This document shows, piece after piece, positions 1 to 8,614 of a stretch of DNA of 64,000 nt (position 1 is its first letter; each line of letters opens with the position of its first letter). Origin of the DNA: Chryseosolibacter histidinae (lineage in GTDB: Bacteria; Bacteroidota; Bacteroidia; Cytophagales; Cyclobacteriaceae); assembly GCF_018598225.1 (NCBI RefSeq), contig NZ_JAHESF010000013.1:158581-222580 (forward strand), read 5' to 3'. A program made the position numbers and the translations under genes. The notes under the pieces are model-generated. The model was not told the DNA's origin. It searched no databases and saw nothing but the letters and a program-made list of their open reading frames with translations.

Positions 1-2
1 AT

Positions 3-668
3 GCCCGCGAAGACAGGCCGGGACGTTTCGAGCTCGCCTCGGGAGGAACCCTCTTCCTGGACGAGATCGGCAACCTGAGCATGAGCCTGCAGAGCAAGCT
101 GCTGAGTGCATTGCAGTCGAGACAGGTAACGAGGGTGGGCGCCAACCAGCCCCTGCCCGTTGACATCAGGCTCATCTGCGCCACCAACATGCCCCTTCAT
201 AAAATGGTGCAGGAAGGAACCTTCAGGCAGGATCTGCTTTACCGGATCAATACGGTTGAGATCCATGTGCCGCCATTGAGCGAGCGCGTTGAAGACATCC
301 CCATGCTGGCGCAACACTATCTTCAATACTACGCAAAAAAATATCACAAGCTGGTGAACACCATCGCTCCTGAAGCCATGGACAAGCTTAAGCGTTATGC
401 ATGGCCCGGAAACATCCGTGAGCTGCAGCATTCTATCGAGCGGGCTGTGATCATGACCGATTCATCGTCACTGCAGGAAACCGATTTCCTGCTGAGCCGG
501 TCCCTTTCTTCCAGCGCATCGGCCAACACGCTGAACCTGGATGAAGTTGAAAAGGCAGCCATTGCAAAAGCGCTTCAGATGCACAACGGCAACATTTCAA
601 AAGCTGCCGATGAGCTTGGCCTCACCCGGGCATCGCTTTACCGCCGGATGGAGAAATACGGCCTCTGA
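3..668 (+). CDS. Sigma-54-dependent response regulator, NtrC type (5' end outside window)
   Basis: C-terminal part of an enhancer-binding activator that would open sigma-54 RNA polymerase promoters by ATP hydrolysis. The frame is open from base 3, so the receiver domain and Walker A lie outside the window. Visible are the Walker B region (GGTLFLDEIGNL), the sensor I stretch (RLICATN), an arginine-rich segment FRQDLLYRIN, the sensor II motif WPGNIRELQ, and a C-terminal Fis-type helix-turn-helix ending GLTRASLYRRMEKYGL. The partner is probably the NtrY-like kinase at 13238-14617 on the same strand. In Bacteroidota such pairs are usually adjacent (family knowledge), and here 12.5 kb lies between them. 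What it regulates is not visible. Confidence 0.93.
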   Translation, partial: AREDRPGRFELASGGTLFLDEIGNLSMSLQSKLLSALQSRQVTRVGANQPLPVDIRLICATNMPLHKMVQEGTFRQDLLYRINTVEIHVPPLSERVEDIPMLAQHYLQYYAKKYHKLVNTIAPEAMDKLKRYAWPGNIRELQHSIERAVIMTDSSSLQETDFLLSRSLSSSASANTLNLDEVEKAAIAKALQMHNGNISKAADELGLTRASLYRRMEKYGL

Positions 669-1375
669 GATTGCCCGACATACCCGGCTTGAACTGTACA
701 TGCTTTTTTAAGGCGTGCACTTTTCATGTACAACTTCGCGCGCCGAAAAAATTCACTTGAGATTTGTACATGGTTTTTTCAAAGTAGAATCTGTACATGT
801 ACAAAACCAGGTTGGAAAACGGGCGGCCCGCAAGGCCATAATACCTGATAGGCTTAAAACGACCAAAAACGCCGTTCCCGGGACAAAATACTCCCGATTT
901 CATAAATCATTATCCCGAAAACGTAAGTCAGGTCCTGCACATTTACAGGAACTTCACCTGAGGAATCCCTGTAACCTTGCCATTTTTTCCAACACAGACG
1001 AGCAAGCAGCGTTTCAGCGATTCTTTTAACCTCCAGCTATATACATGGCAATCCGGGCCATCATTAACCCGGGACTGTTGGTTTGTGCAAAGAAAGAATT
1101 ATGCCCGTTCGTTGTTACATATTCTCGATACCTCCTTAAGCGCTTTGTGGCTACAAGGTCTTCAATGCTGATCTCGCATAAACAGTTGAGGTATGGCAGG
1201 TCCGCAACCCGGCAATTCTCCCTGTTAAATAAAAGTCTCTCTATCACGCTGCACCAGCAAAATCACAGCCCGCGGTGTTCCATCAGGTGAACATCTCCTG
1301 ACAATGGTGTCCCGAAGACCTTGTCCTCTCCTAATTCATAGGGCTCTTCTTTTCGTCCACCGCTAACCTTATTTT
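669..1375. other. Long intergenic region upstream of the PKS gene
   Basis: 707 bp without a convincing gene. Short open frames here have no family-like composition and overlap each other on both strands. The left part holds the TGTACA cluster (695-803). I see no good TTG-N19-TAnnTTTG promoter and no convincing sigma-54 -24/-12 element ahead of the PKS start. The leader of the PKS transcript probably lies here. Confidence 0.6.
695..803. promoter_or_regulatory. Cluster of five TGTACA palindromes, putative operator region
   Basis: TGTACA occurs at 695-700, 727-732, 765-770, 792-797 and 798-803. The last two join into the perfect 12-bp palindrome TGTACATGTACA (792-803). A given hexamer is expected about once per 4 kb, so five in 109 bp is far from chance. 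Spacings are 32, 38, 27 and 6 bp, roughly helical-turn multiples for some. The site lies just after the activator gene and about 570 bp before the PKS start. The binding protein is unknown; the upstream activator or the AraC protein at 10602 are candidates (inference). Confidence 0.55.
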
Positions 1376-4300
1376 ATGAAAAGCAAAAAAAGAATTTCTG
1401 ACCTTGAGTCATGTCCTGGCCGCGATGCCATTGCCATTGTTGGCCTCTCGTGCCGTTTCCCCCAGGGCCACACCCTTGCCGAATTCTGGGAGCTGCTGCG
1501 CAACGGTAGGGATACCATCACCGAAATAAAAGATCAGCGGTGGGATCATGACGCTTATTATCATCCGGATGCCACGGTTGCCGATAAGACACAACAACGC
1601 CATGCATCGCTGCTCGACAACATCCACGACTTTGATCCGCTCTTCTTCGGCATCTCTCCTGCCGAAGCGTATGAAATGAGTCCTTCACAAAAACTGATGC
1701 TCGAGCTCGTATGGGAAGCGCTTGAAAATGCCTCCATCGGCATCGACCAGGCGAAAGGAGGAAGAACAGGTGTTTACATTGGCAACATCTGGACGGACTT
1801 CGAGCGCTACCGGAAAATGAAAAACGCTGCGGCCACATCGCACTCGGCACTGGGGCAATCGGCGAACATCATCGCCAACAGGGTTTCCTTCAAATATGGT
1901 TTTACCGGGCCCAGCCTCGTGGTGGACACGGGTTGTTCCGCTTCGCTTGTAGCGCTTCACCTGGCGTGTCAGGCGCTGCGCGACGGAAGCATCGATATGG
2001 CCGTGGTGGGCGGCGTCAACCACATTCTCGATCCCGATCAGTACATTCTGCTTTCGAAATTTGGTGGGTTGTCTTCCACTGGCAAGTGTCACACCTTCAG
2101 TCGCCATGCCGATGGTTTTGTGCGCGGCGAAGGCGGGGGCGTGGTGTTGCTGAAGAGGCTCCCGGATGCTGAAAAAAAAGGTGAGAAGATCTGGGCATTG
2201 GTGAGGGGTACCGCCATGAACAACAACGGCTACAACGTCAATCTTCCGGCAACCAGCGTGGAGGGTCAGAAAAGCGTGCTGGCGGATGCTTACCGTTTCA
2301 GCAGCATCGCACCGAAAGATGTTCACTATGTGGAAGCGCACGGCACGGGCACAAGGCTGGGTGACCCCACAGAGGCAACTGCGTTGGGAGAATTCTTCTG
2401 CAAAGGAAAACGCAAGCAGGCGCTTCACATCGGATCTGTAAAAACCAATATAGGTCACCTCGAAGCCGCCGCTGGCATTGCCGGGCTCATCAAAGTAGTG
2501 CTTGCCATGCAGCACAGAACGTTGCCACCAAGCCTCAACTGTGACGAATATAATCCGGGCATCGACTTCGAAGCACTCAGGCTACAGGTGCAACATACAC
2601 CCGGCCCCTGGCCAGCAAAGAAAGGCGAGACGCTCAAGGCGGGCATCAACTCCTTTGGATGGGGCGGCACCAATGCCCACACCGTGGTGGAAGAATACAG
2701 GCAACCATCGTATACACCTGCTGCCAAGCATCAAACGGGAATGTACTGCCTGCCTGTTTCCGCCCAAACGGAAGGTGCGCTGAAGGCATATGTGAAACGA
2801 TATGCAGACATGCTCCGCGCCATCCCGGAACAAGCCGTAAACGACTTTTGCGTAGCCGCAGCATTAAGAAAACCCTCGCTGAGTCACCGGGCATTTTTTT
2901 CAGCAAAAACAAAAGAAGAACTGCTGAATGCACTGGAGGGTTTTGTACCCGATGCTGACAGTTCGACAGTGAACAGCATACCGTTACAGCATCACAGGGT
3001 GGTGATGGTATTTCCCGGACAGGGTGCCCAATGGATCGGTATGGGAAGGGACCTGCTCGCCAAAGAGCCTGTTTTCAGGCAAGCGATCGAAGCTTGTGAC
3101 AACGCCTTCAAACCGCATACAGGCTGGTCGTTAGTGAGGCTGCTCACAACGACGTCAGAGGAAAGCCGCCTGAGCGAGATCGATGTAATACAACCAGCAT
3201 TGTGTGCCATCCAGGTGGCGCTGGCCAGGCTGTGGATGTCGTGGGGCATACAACCACAGGCGCTCGTGGGGCACAGCATGGGTGAGGTGGCCGCCGCCTG
3301 CATTTCAGGAGCCATTGATCTTCACCAGGCAGCCCTCATCATCTGCACGCGCAGCAGGCTGATGAAAACCGTCAGCGGAAAAGGTGGCACCATGGCGGTT
3401 ACGGAGCTTTCGTATGAAAGGGCGGAAGCATTGCTCATCCATTTTCCAGGATTGTCTATCGCGGCCAGCAACAGCCCGAAATCAACCGTGCTGGCAGGTG
3501 ATCAACAGTCCATCAGTGAAATATTGCAAACGCTGGAACGCCAGAGCCTTTTCTGCCGCCAGGTGAATGTTGATGTTGCCTCCCACAGCAGACAAATGGA
3601 TCCGTTGAAAAAAGATCTCCGCAAAGCCCTGACGGGTATCAAACCCAACGCTACGGCTATTCCTTTTTATTCAACGGTGAGAAACCGCAAAGTGGAAGGC
3701 AAAGCGCTGAATGCCGGCTACTGGGTAGACAACCTCAGGAACCCGGTGCATTTCTCAAGCGTGGTCAAACAACTGATGCAGGATGAGCATACGATCTTTA
3801 TCGAAGTGAGCCCGCACCCGCTGTTGGTGGTCTCGCTGAACGAATGCGCCGCCCATGAGGGACGAAATATTTTTTCCGTTGCCACACTGTTTCGCGACAA
3901 GCCGGAGCAGGATTCGATGTACAAAAACCTGGGTGAGCTCTTCAGGCACGGCTTCAATATTCCCTGGTCAACGTTCTACAACACAGACAACGCGCCCCAC
4001 CTGCAACTACCCGCCTACCCTTTTCAGCGCGAACGTTTCGAGCTCAAGGGCCGCGCCGGGAAGCAGGTAACCGATGCTAAGACCGGTCGCAGATACCCGC
4101 TGCTCGGGAAGTCGATCTGGGTGGCAACACAAGCGAATACCTATTTCAAGGAAACGGTGCTGAGCCTGGAGACCTATCCTTACCTTGCCGACCACCTGGT
4201 AAACAACGACATTGTAGTGCCCGGCGCTGTTTACGCAGAAATGATGCTGGAAGCTGCAGGCGAGATACAGGAAGGCGGGATCTCCGTTCTGTCGAACCTG

Positions 4301-7300
4301 AGGTTTGTGAAACCATTGATACTTGCATCCGAAGAAGCAGCCACTGTTCAGCTGAAAATGGTTCGCAACAACGGATCGTTCTCCTGCCAATGTTTTCAGA
4401 AAACAGCAGACGACGCAGCACGCATAACCTGGCAGCTACTGGCCGAAGGTGAGCTGAAGATCGTATCGGGTTTGGGCCATGATGATATGGCTGATACCGG
4501 TGCGGAAACCCACGACCTTGCCATGAGCGGACAAACCTACTATGACCTGCTGAGGTCGCTGGGCCTCGCGTACGGCCCTTATTTCCAGGGGCTGAAAGAA
4601 TTGCGCACAGGATCACATCCATCAACCGTGAGCTTCAGCCTTGCGGCGCATGCCCACGTGCAACGATCAGCGGAGCGTTATAAGATCCACCCTACGCTGC
4701 TCGATACCTGTCTTCAACCTTTGTTCTTTAAAGTGCTCGAAGGCATTTCAGCAGATCAAAGCCGCTCCACGTTCCTTACCGGCATCCGGGAGCTGCGACT
4801 ACTGAAAGCGTTCGACCCCTCTGAAAAAGTTACCGGAACGGTGAGGCTCCACAACCTGAAACGGGATCACGGTCATGGCACCACGCAGGTTGAAGCTGAC
4901 ATTACGGTTTACACTTCTGCCGGCGATCCATTGCTGATATTAAGCGGTGTCCAGGGAAAAGTGCTCGAAAGCGGCGCACTGAAAACGAACAAGAAAAAAT
5001 TAAAGGACTGGCTTTATCAGGTAAACTGGAAAAAATTGTCACACACACCGGGCACAACATCTCCGGTTGAGACACGGGGCACCTGGCTCGTGCTGGGAGA
5101 CGCGCTCGGAACAAGCAACATACTGGTGAATAAAATGAACAAGCGCGGTTTCCATTGCATCCATGCAACACCGGGTACCGCTTTCACAAAACACTCCCCT
5201 GTTAGCTATACCGCAGACTTCGGCAACGAAGCAGATCACAGGGCACTGCTTGTTGATGTCTTCCGACGCGAACCCGTTATTGAAGGCATTATTCACTGCA
5301 CCAGTATCAATAATGAATGGCAGCGAGACGACATCACTGCTGACGTTCTGGAGTCATCGCAGGTTGACGGCAGCATGAGCCTTCTCTGTATGTACCGGCA
5401 GCTCGCCGCGCTGACCATTGCCCGGGCGCCGAAGCTGATCGTGATCACCAATGGCGTGGAGGCTGTACGCGATCAGGATGTGCCTCATCCCCTGCACAGT
5501 CCGTTGCGGGGTATGGCAAAAGTGCTGGGCAACGAAGCCACCCAGTATGGCGTGCGTTGTTTCGATCTCAGCACCTGTCCGGGCGAAGCGGAGCTTGATC
5601 TCGTGGTGGACGTCATACAAGCGCCACCGGAAGGCGAGGATGAGCTTGCCTTCCGCGGCAGCGAGCTATACACATCTCGTCTGCACAAAGGTGTTGACGC
5701 AGAGCTCACACCTTCTTCAAAACAGTTCTCTTCCTGGGGCACCTACCTCGTTACCGGTTTCGGAGGAATAGGACTGGACTTTATAACCTGGATGGCAGCA
5801 CGCGGTGCACGTCATTTTGCACTGGTAAATCGCAGCGGAAAGGCCGGCGATGCAGCCGACATAAAACTTGCCAGGTTAAGACACATCGGATGCAACATTG
5901 AAGTGTTCGCAGCAGATGTTGCCAGCTATGATGCGCTGAAAAATGTGCTCCACCACATTGAAGACCTCATGCCTCCGTTGGCGGGTGTGGTTCATGCAGC
6001 GGGTGTGATCCATGCCAATACGTTAGCTAACCTGACACCAGCGGAACTGTCGGGTATTCTTAGTCCGAAGATGAAGGGCGCCTGGAACCTCCACCTGCTC
6101 ACCCGCCATCTGACGCTGGATTGTTTCATCCTGTTCTCTTCGGCTTCCACACTGATCGGTCTCAGCGGTCAGGGAAGCTACGTAGCCGCCAATCGTTTTC
6201 TCGATACGCTGGCACATTACAGAAGGTCAATGGATTTGCCTGCCATGGCTGTGAACTGGGGTGTGATCAGCGATGCAGGTATGGTGGCCCATGACAGTGC
6301 GCTGGAACGTTACGCCAGGGCTGAAGGATTTGAGCCCGTGCCTATGGCCAGGGCCCTGGAGGCGTTCGATGCCATTTACCGGGGTGGCTATGCTCAGGTC
6401 GGCGTGGCGAAGCTGAATGCCAACATCATGGCTGGGTATTACGCTATGCTGAAGGAACGGAATTACTTCAGGGGCTTGCTGGAGCGTGAGCGGGAAAATA
6501 CACTGGCAGATACAACTTTCATGGATCAGCTTGTATCGCTCAATCCGCAGGAACAGATCACGATGCTGGAGGTGCTGGTGATCCATGAGCTGGCCGCGGT
6601 CATTAAAACACCTGCCGCACGCATCAATGCTGCCATGACGTTCAAATCGTTGGGCGTTGACTCGATCATGGCGGTACAGCTCCGGAACGTGTTTGAAAAG
6701 ATCCTCAACCTGAAACTGCCGGTGGGTATGTTCTGGACGCATCCTTCGATCAGGGCCTATGCGGCGTTTCTGCAACAAGGCCTTGCCGATCAGGCTTCAG
6801 CCATGCCGTTAGATCGCCGTCAGGTCAGCACATCAGATTGGTTTGTGATCGCCCATCCGAACCCGAATGCTTCTTTCCGGATCTTCCTGTTCCATGATGC
6901 GGGTGGCGACACCTGCCTGTACAACGGGTGGGATAAACTGCTCGGCGCCGAAGCGGAGGTAATTGCCGTAGAATTACCAGGCCGCGGCAAACGCATCAAC
7001 AAGAATGCTTATGAGAACCTCGATCACCTGATCGCAGACCTGAAGCCCGCCCTGGCTCCTTTGCTTGACAAACCTTATGCATTCTTCGGTCACAGCATGG
7101 GTGCGCTGATCGCCTTTGAAATGGCCCGTTCCATCCGCAGAAGCGGCATGGATCAGCCTTCACGGATCTTTATCTCATCGGCACCGGCATTGAGTACTTA
7201 CTCGCGCCATGATATCGATTATGACTCGCTTGAAAAAGATCTGTTCAGAAGCAAAGCAGCGGATTCACACCTGAAGCAATCACTTCAGAAGTTATTGAAA

Positions 7301-7585
7301 GACGACCTGCGCCTGCTGAAACATTACCGCTATGTACCGGAAGCGCCGTTGACGGTACCGCTGGTGGTGGTGCACGGCAGCGACGATCCACGTGTATCAC
7401 AAACCCAAGCCGAGCGGTGGGAAATGGAGACCAATGCAGACATCGAGGTGATCGCAAGACCGGGAGGCCACCGGTACATCGAGCACGATAGCAAATTCCT
7501 GACGGACCTCATCCGGAAAGAAATGGATGCTGTGAAAAATGACACCTTTTCGTTGCATTTTGAGACGGAGGCTACCTCTGTATAA
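1376..7585 (+). CDS. Type I polyketide synthase, single module KS-AT-DH-KR-ACP-TE
   Basis: 2069-residue cytoplasmic megasynthase with one extension module and its own release domain, so it probably works iteratively. KS (about 15-440) has active Cys187 in DTGCSASLV plus EAHGTGT and KTNIGHLEA with the two His. AT (about 540-860) has Ser634 in GHSMGE. DH (about 920-1200) has His940, with the usual HxxxG glycine replaced by Asn, and Asp1110 in LLDTCLQ. KR (about 1400-1650) has the nucleotide motif TGFGGIG at 1460, Ser1589 and Tyr1602 in SYVAAN. ACP has the phosphopantetheine Ser1763 in GVDSIMA. TE (about 1820-2060) has Ser1907 in GHSMG, Asp2003 and His2032. No ER and no methyltransferase domain is seen, so a partly reduced, possibly unsaturated product is expected. 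AT selectivity signals conflict: GHSMGE suits malonyl, VASHS resembles the methylmalonyl YASH motif. No phosphopantetheinyl transferase lies nearby. Confidence 0.95.
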   Translation: MKSKKRISDLESCPGRDAIAIVGLSCRFPQGHTLAEFWELLRNGRDTITEIKDQRWDHDAYYHPDATVADKTQQRHASLLDNIHDFDPLFFGISPAEAYEMSPSQKLMLELVWEALENASIGIDQAKGGRTGVYIGNIWTDFERYRKMKNAAATSHSALGQSANIIANRVSFKYGFTGPSLVVDTGCSASLVALHLACQALRDGSIDMAVVGGVNHILDPDQYILLSKFGGLSSTGKCHTFSRHADGFVRGEGGGVVLLKRLPDAEKKGEKIWALVRGTAMNNNGYNVNLPATSVEGQKSVLADAYRFSSIAPKDVHYVEAHGTGTRLGDPTEATALGEFFCKGKRKQALHIGSVKTNIGHLEAAAGIAGLIKVVLAMQHRTLPPSLNCDEYNPGIDFEALRLQVQHTPGPWPAKKGETLKAGINSFGWGGTNAHTVVEEYRQPSYTPAAKHQTGMYCLPVSAQTEGALKAYVKRYADMLRAIPEQAVNDFCVAAALRKPSLSHRAFFSAKTKEELLNALEGFVPDADSSTVNSIPLQHHRVVMVFPGQGAQWIGMGRDLLAKEPVFRQAIEACDNAFKPHTGWSLVRLLTTTSEESRLSEIDVIQPALCAIQVALARLWMSWGIQPQALVGHSMGEVAAACISGAIDLHQAALIICTRSRLMKTVSGKGGTMAVTELSYERAEALLIHFPGLSIAASNSPKSTVLAGDQQSISEILQTLERQSLFCRQVNVDVASHSRQMDPLKKDLRKALTGIKPNATAIPFYSTVRNRKVEGKALNAGYWVDNLRNPVHFSSVVKQLMQDEHTIFIEVSPHPLLVVSLNECAAHEGRNIFSVATLFRDKPEQDSMYKNLGELFRHGFNIPWSTFYNTDNAPHLQLPAYPFQRERFELKGRAGKQVTDAKTGRRYPLLGKSIWVATQANTYFKETVLSLETYPYLADHLVNNDIVVPGAVYAEMMLEAAGEIQEGGISVLSNLRFVKPLILASEEAATVQLKMVRNNGSFSCQCFQKTADDAARITWQLLAEGELKIVSGLGHDDMADTGAETHDLAMSGQTYYDLLRSLGLAYGPYFQGLKELRTGSHPSTVSFSLAAHAHVQRSAERYKIHPTLLDTCLQPLFFKVLEGISADQSRSTFLTGIRELRLLKAFDPSEKVTGTVRLHNLKRDHGHGTTQVEADITVYTSAGDPLLILSGVQGKVLESGALKTNKKKLKDWLYQVNWKKLSHTPGTTSPVETRGTWLVLGDALGTSNILVNKMNKRGFHCIHATPGTAFTKHSPVSYTADFGNEADHRALLVDVFRREPVIEGIIHCTSINNEWQRDDITADVLESSQVDGSMSLLCMYRQLAALTIARAPKLIVITNGVEAVRDQDVPHPLHSPLRGMAKVLGNEATQYGVRCFDLSTCPGEAELDLVVDVIQAPPEGEDELAFRGSELYTSRLHKGVDAELTPSSKQFSSWGTYLVTGFGGIGLDFITWMAARGARHFALVNRSGKAGDAADIKLARLRHIGCNIEVFAADVASYDALKNVLHHIEDLMPPLAGVVHAAGVIHANTLANLTPAELSGILSPKMKGAWNLHLLTRHLTLDCFILFSSASTLIGLSGQGSYVAANRFLDTLAHYRRSMDLPAMAVNWGVISDAGMVAHDSALERYARAEGFEPVPMARALEAFDAIYRGGYAQVGVAKLNANIMAGYYAMLKERNYFRGLLERERENTLADTTFMDQLVSLNPQEQITMLEVLVIHELAAVIKTPAARINAAMTFKSLGVDSIMAVQLRNVFEKILNLKLPVGMFWTHPSIRAYAAFLQQGLADQASAMPLDRRQVSTSDWFVIAHPNPNASFRIFLFHDAGGDTCLYNGWDKLLGAEAEVIAVELPGRGKRINKNAYENLDHLIADLKPALAPLLDKPYAFFGHSMGALIAFEMARSIRRSGMDQPSRIFISSAPALSTYSRHDIDYDSLEKDLFRSKAADSHLKQSLQKLLKDDLRLLKHYRYVPEAPLTVPLVVVHGSDDPRVSQTQAERWEMETNADIEVIARPGGHRYIEHDSKFLTDLIRKEMDAVKNDTFSLHFETEATSV

Positions 7586-7604
7586 ACTTTAAACTTGCAG
7601 ATCA

Positions 7605-8054
7605 ATGACAACTTTTATTGGAAAAAACATCATCGGAACATGGAGGCTCGTATCCTGGATTTACAAAGGACAGCAGGGTGAAGACATTCACTACTTCGGT
7701 AAAAATGCATCCGGAATCCTTATGTATGATGAAAACGGGTATATGAACGCACAGCTCATGAGGTCCGGCAGGGCATCTTTCGCGTCGCCATCTTTCGACG
7801 GTAGCACACCTCAGGAAGCATTTTCAGCGTTTAACAGTTATATTGCATATTATGGTCGATATCGAGAGGAGCGCCCGGGAGAGATCACACATTTTGTAGA
7901 AGGTAGTCTCTTCCCAAATTGGATGGGCAACAAGCAGGTACGTTATGGCAGGATCGAAAATGATCTTTTATTGTTGCAAACGCCACCGATGCATGTTGCG
8001 GGTAACGATATCGTGTTTTATATCACCTGGGAACGTGTTTTCGTCGCAGAATAA
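7605..8054 (+). CDS. Lipocalin-like domain protein (Lipocalin_5 type)
   Basis: 149 residues, starting 19 bp after the PKS stop, so probably co-transcribed. The sequence opens with the family-like pattern IGTWRLVSW, then G.LMYDENGYM and a C-terminal YITWERV, typical of the small beta-barrel Lipocalin_5 family, members of which occur beside fungal and bacterial polyketide genes (family knowledge). No signal peptide is seen, so it should be cytoplasmic. A role in binding or shaping the polyketide product is inference from position only. Confidence 0.75.
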   Translation: MTTFIGKNIIGTWRLVSWIYKGQQGEDIHYFGKNASGILMYDENGYMNAQLMRSGRASFASPSFDGSTPQEAFSAFNSYIAYYGRYREERPGEITHFVEGSLFPNWMGNKQVRYGRIENDLLLLQTPPMHVAGNDIVFYITWERVFVAE

Positions 8055-8090
8055 AAACAAAGCGCGAAAAAGCTATGGAAGATCGCAAGG

Positions 8091-8110
8091 TCTCCTAACT
8101 TTATAGGAGA
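8091..8110 (+). terminator. Weak hairpin between the lipocalin-like and STAS-like genes
   Basis: TCTCCTA (8091-8097) and TAGGAGA (8104-8110) form a 7-bp stem with a 6-base loop, followed by an A-rich rather than T-rich stretch. It could be an attenuator or nothing at all. Confidence 0.2.
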
Positions 8111-8172
8111 AAAGAAAGTACCCCTCTGGTTGTATCCTTTGATCCATGTAAAGCCGATAACCCCCGATAGCC

Positions 8173-8559
8173 ATGGAATCGTTACATATTGCCAAGAATC
8201 TCGAGATAAGCTACGACCCCGAGCACGATTTCGTGTACCTTAACTGGATCGGTTTCCAGAACAAGGAGATCATCATGAAGTCTGGCGCTGTGATCCTCGC
8301 ATTATTCCGAGAGGGAAAGTACAGCAAGGTGTTGAACGACAATACAAAGGTTACAGGTCCCTGGCAGGAGGCCGCGAGCTGGACATCGTCTGTGTGGTTT
8401 CCGGATATGATCGCTGCAGGCCTGAAACATTTTGCATGGATCTTTTCTCCCGATATTTATGCTGAGCTCTCGGCACAGAAAGCCATGCCTGCATCGAATG
8501 TGGTGAAATCGTTCAGTTCTTATGACGAAGCTTTTCAGTGGTTGGTCGGGCAGCAATAA
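8173..8559 (+). CDS. STAS/SEC14-like domain protein of unknown function
   Basis: 128 residues, 118 bp downstream of the lipocalin-like gene on the same strand. The pattern of an N-terminal YLNWIGFQN strand, a helix leading to KVLNDNTKVTG, and then WFPDMIAAGLKHFAWIFSPD resembles small Bacteroidota proteins annotated as STAS/SEC14-domain. It has no signal peptide or membrane segment. Function is unknown. A sensory or scaffolding role would fit the fold but cannot be seen here. It is the last gene on this strand before the convergent WGR-TPR gene. Confidence 0.65.
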   Translation: MESLHIAKNLEISYDPEHDFVYLNWIGFQNKEIIMKSGAVILALFREGKYSKVLNDNTKVTGPWQEAASWTSSVWFPDMIAAGLKHFAWIFSPDIYAELSAQKAMPASNVVKSFSSYDEAFQWLVGQQ

Positions 8560-8573
8560 CGCAGAGCCTGAGC

Positions 8574-8614
8574 GTCAGCGCGTAATGAATGCTCAGTGTC
8601 AACGCGTAATGAAT
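8574..8614. repeat. Two-copy 24-bp tandem repeat at the end of the WGR-TPR gene
   Basis: GTCAGCGCGTAATGAAT (8574-8590) and GTCAACGCGTAATGAAT (8598-8614) are direct repeats differing at one base, with 24-bp period. The right copy holds the last codons and stop of the minus-strand gene at 8599. The left copy looks like a duplication of that gene end placed between two convergent genes. Confidence 0.7.

Noticed and set aside
715..1029. 104-codon open frame in the gap before the PKS
   Set aside because: Basic, low-information composition, overlaps the TGTACA cluster, no start signal or family pattern.
669..1375. Sigma-54 promoter for the PKS gene
   Set aside because: A GG-N10-GC match near 812-825 lacks the TGGCAC and TTGC context, so it is not convincing.
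1685..2515. 276-codon minus-strand open frame
   Set aside because: Antisense within the KS domain of the PKS gene.
1376..7585. Fatty acid synthase-like or multi-module PKS
   Set aside because: Only one KS, one AT and one ACP are present, and there is no ER domain.
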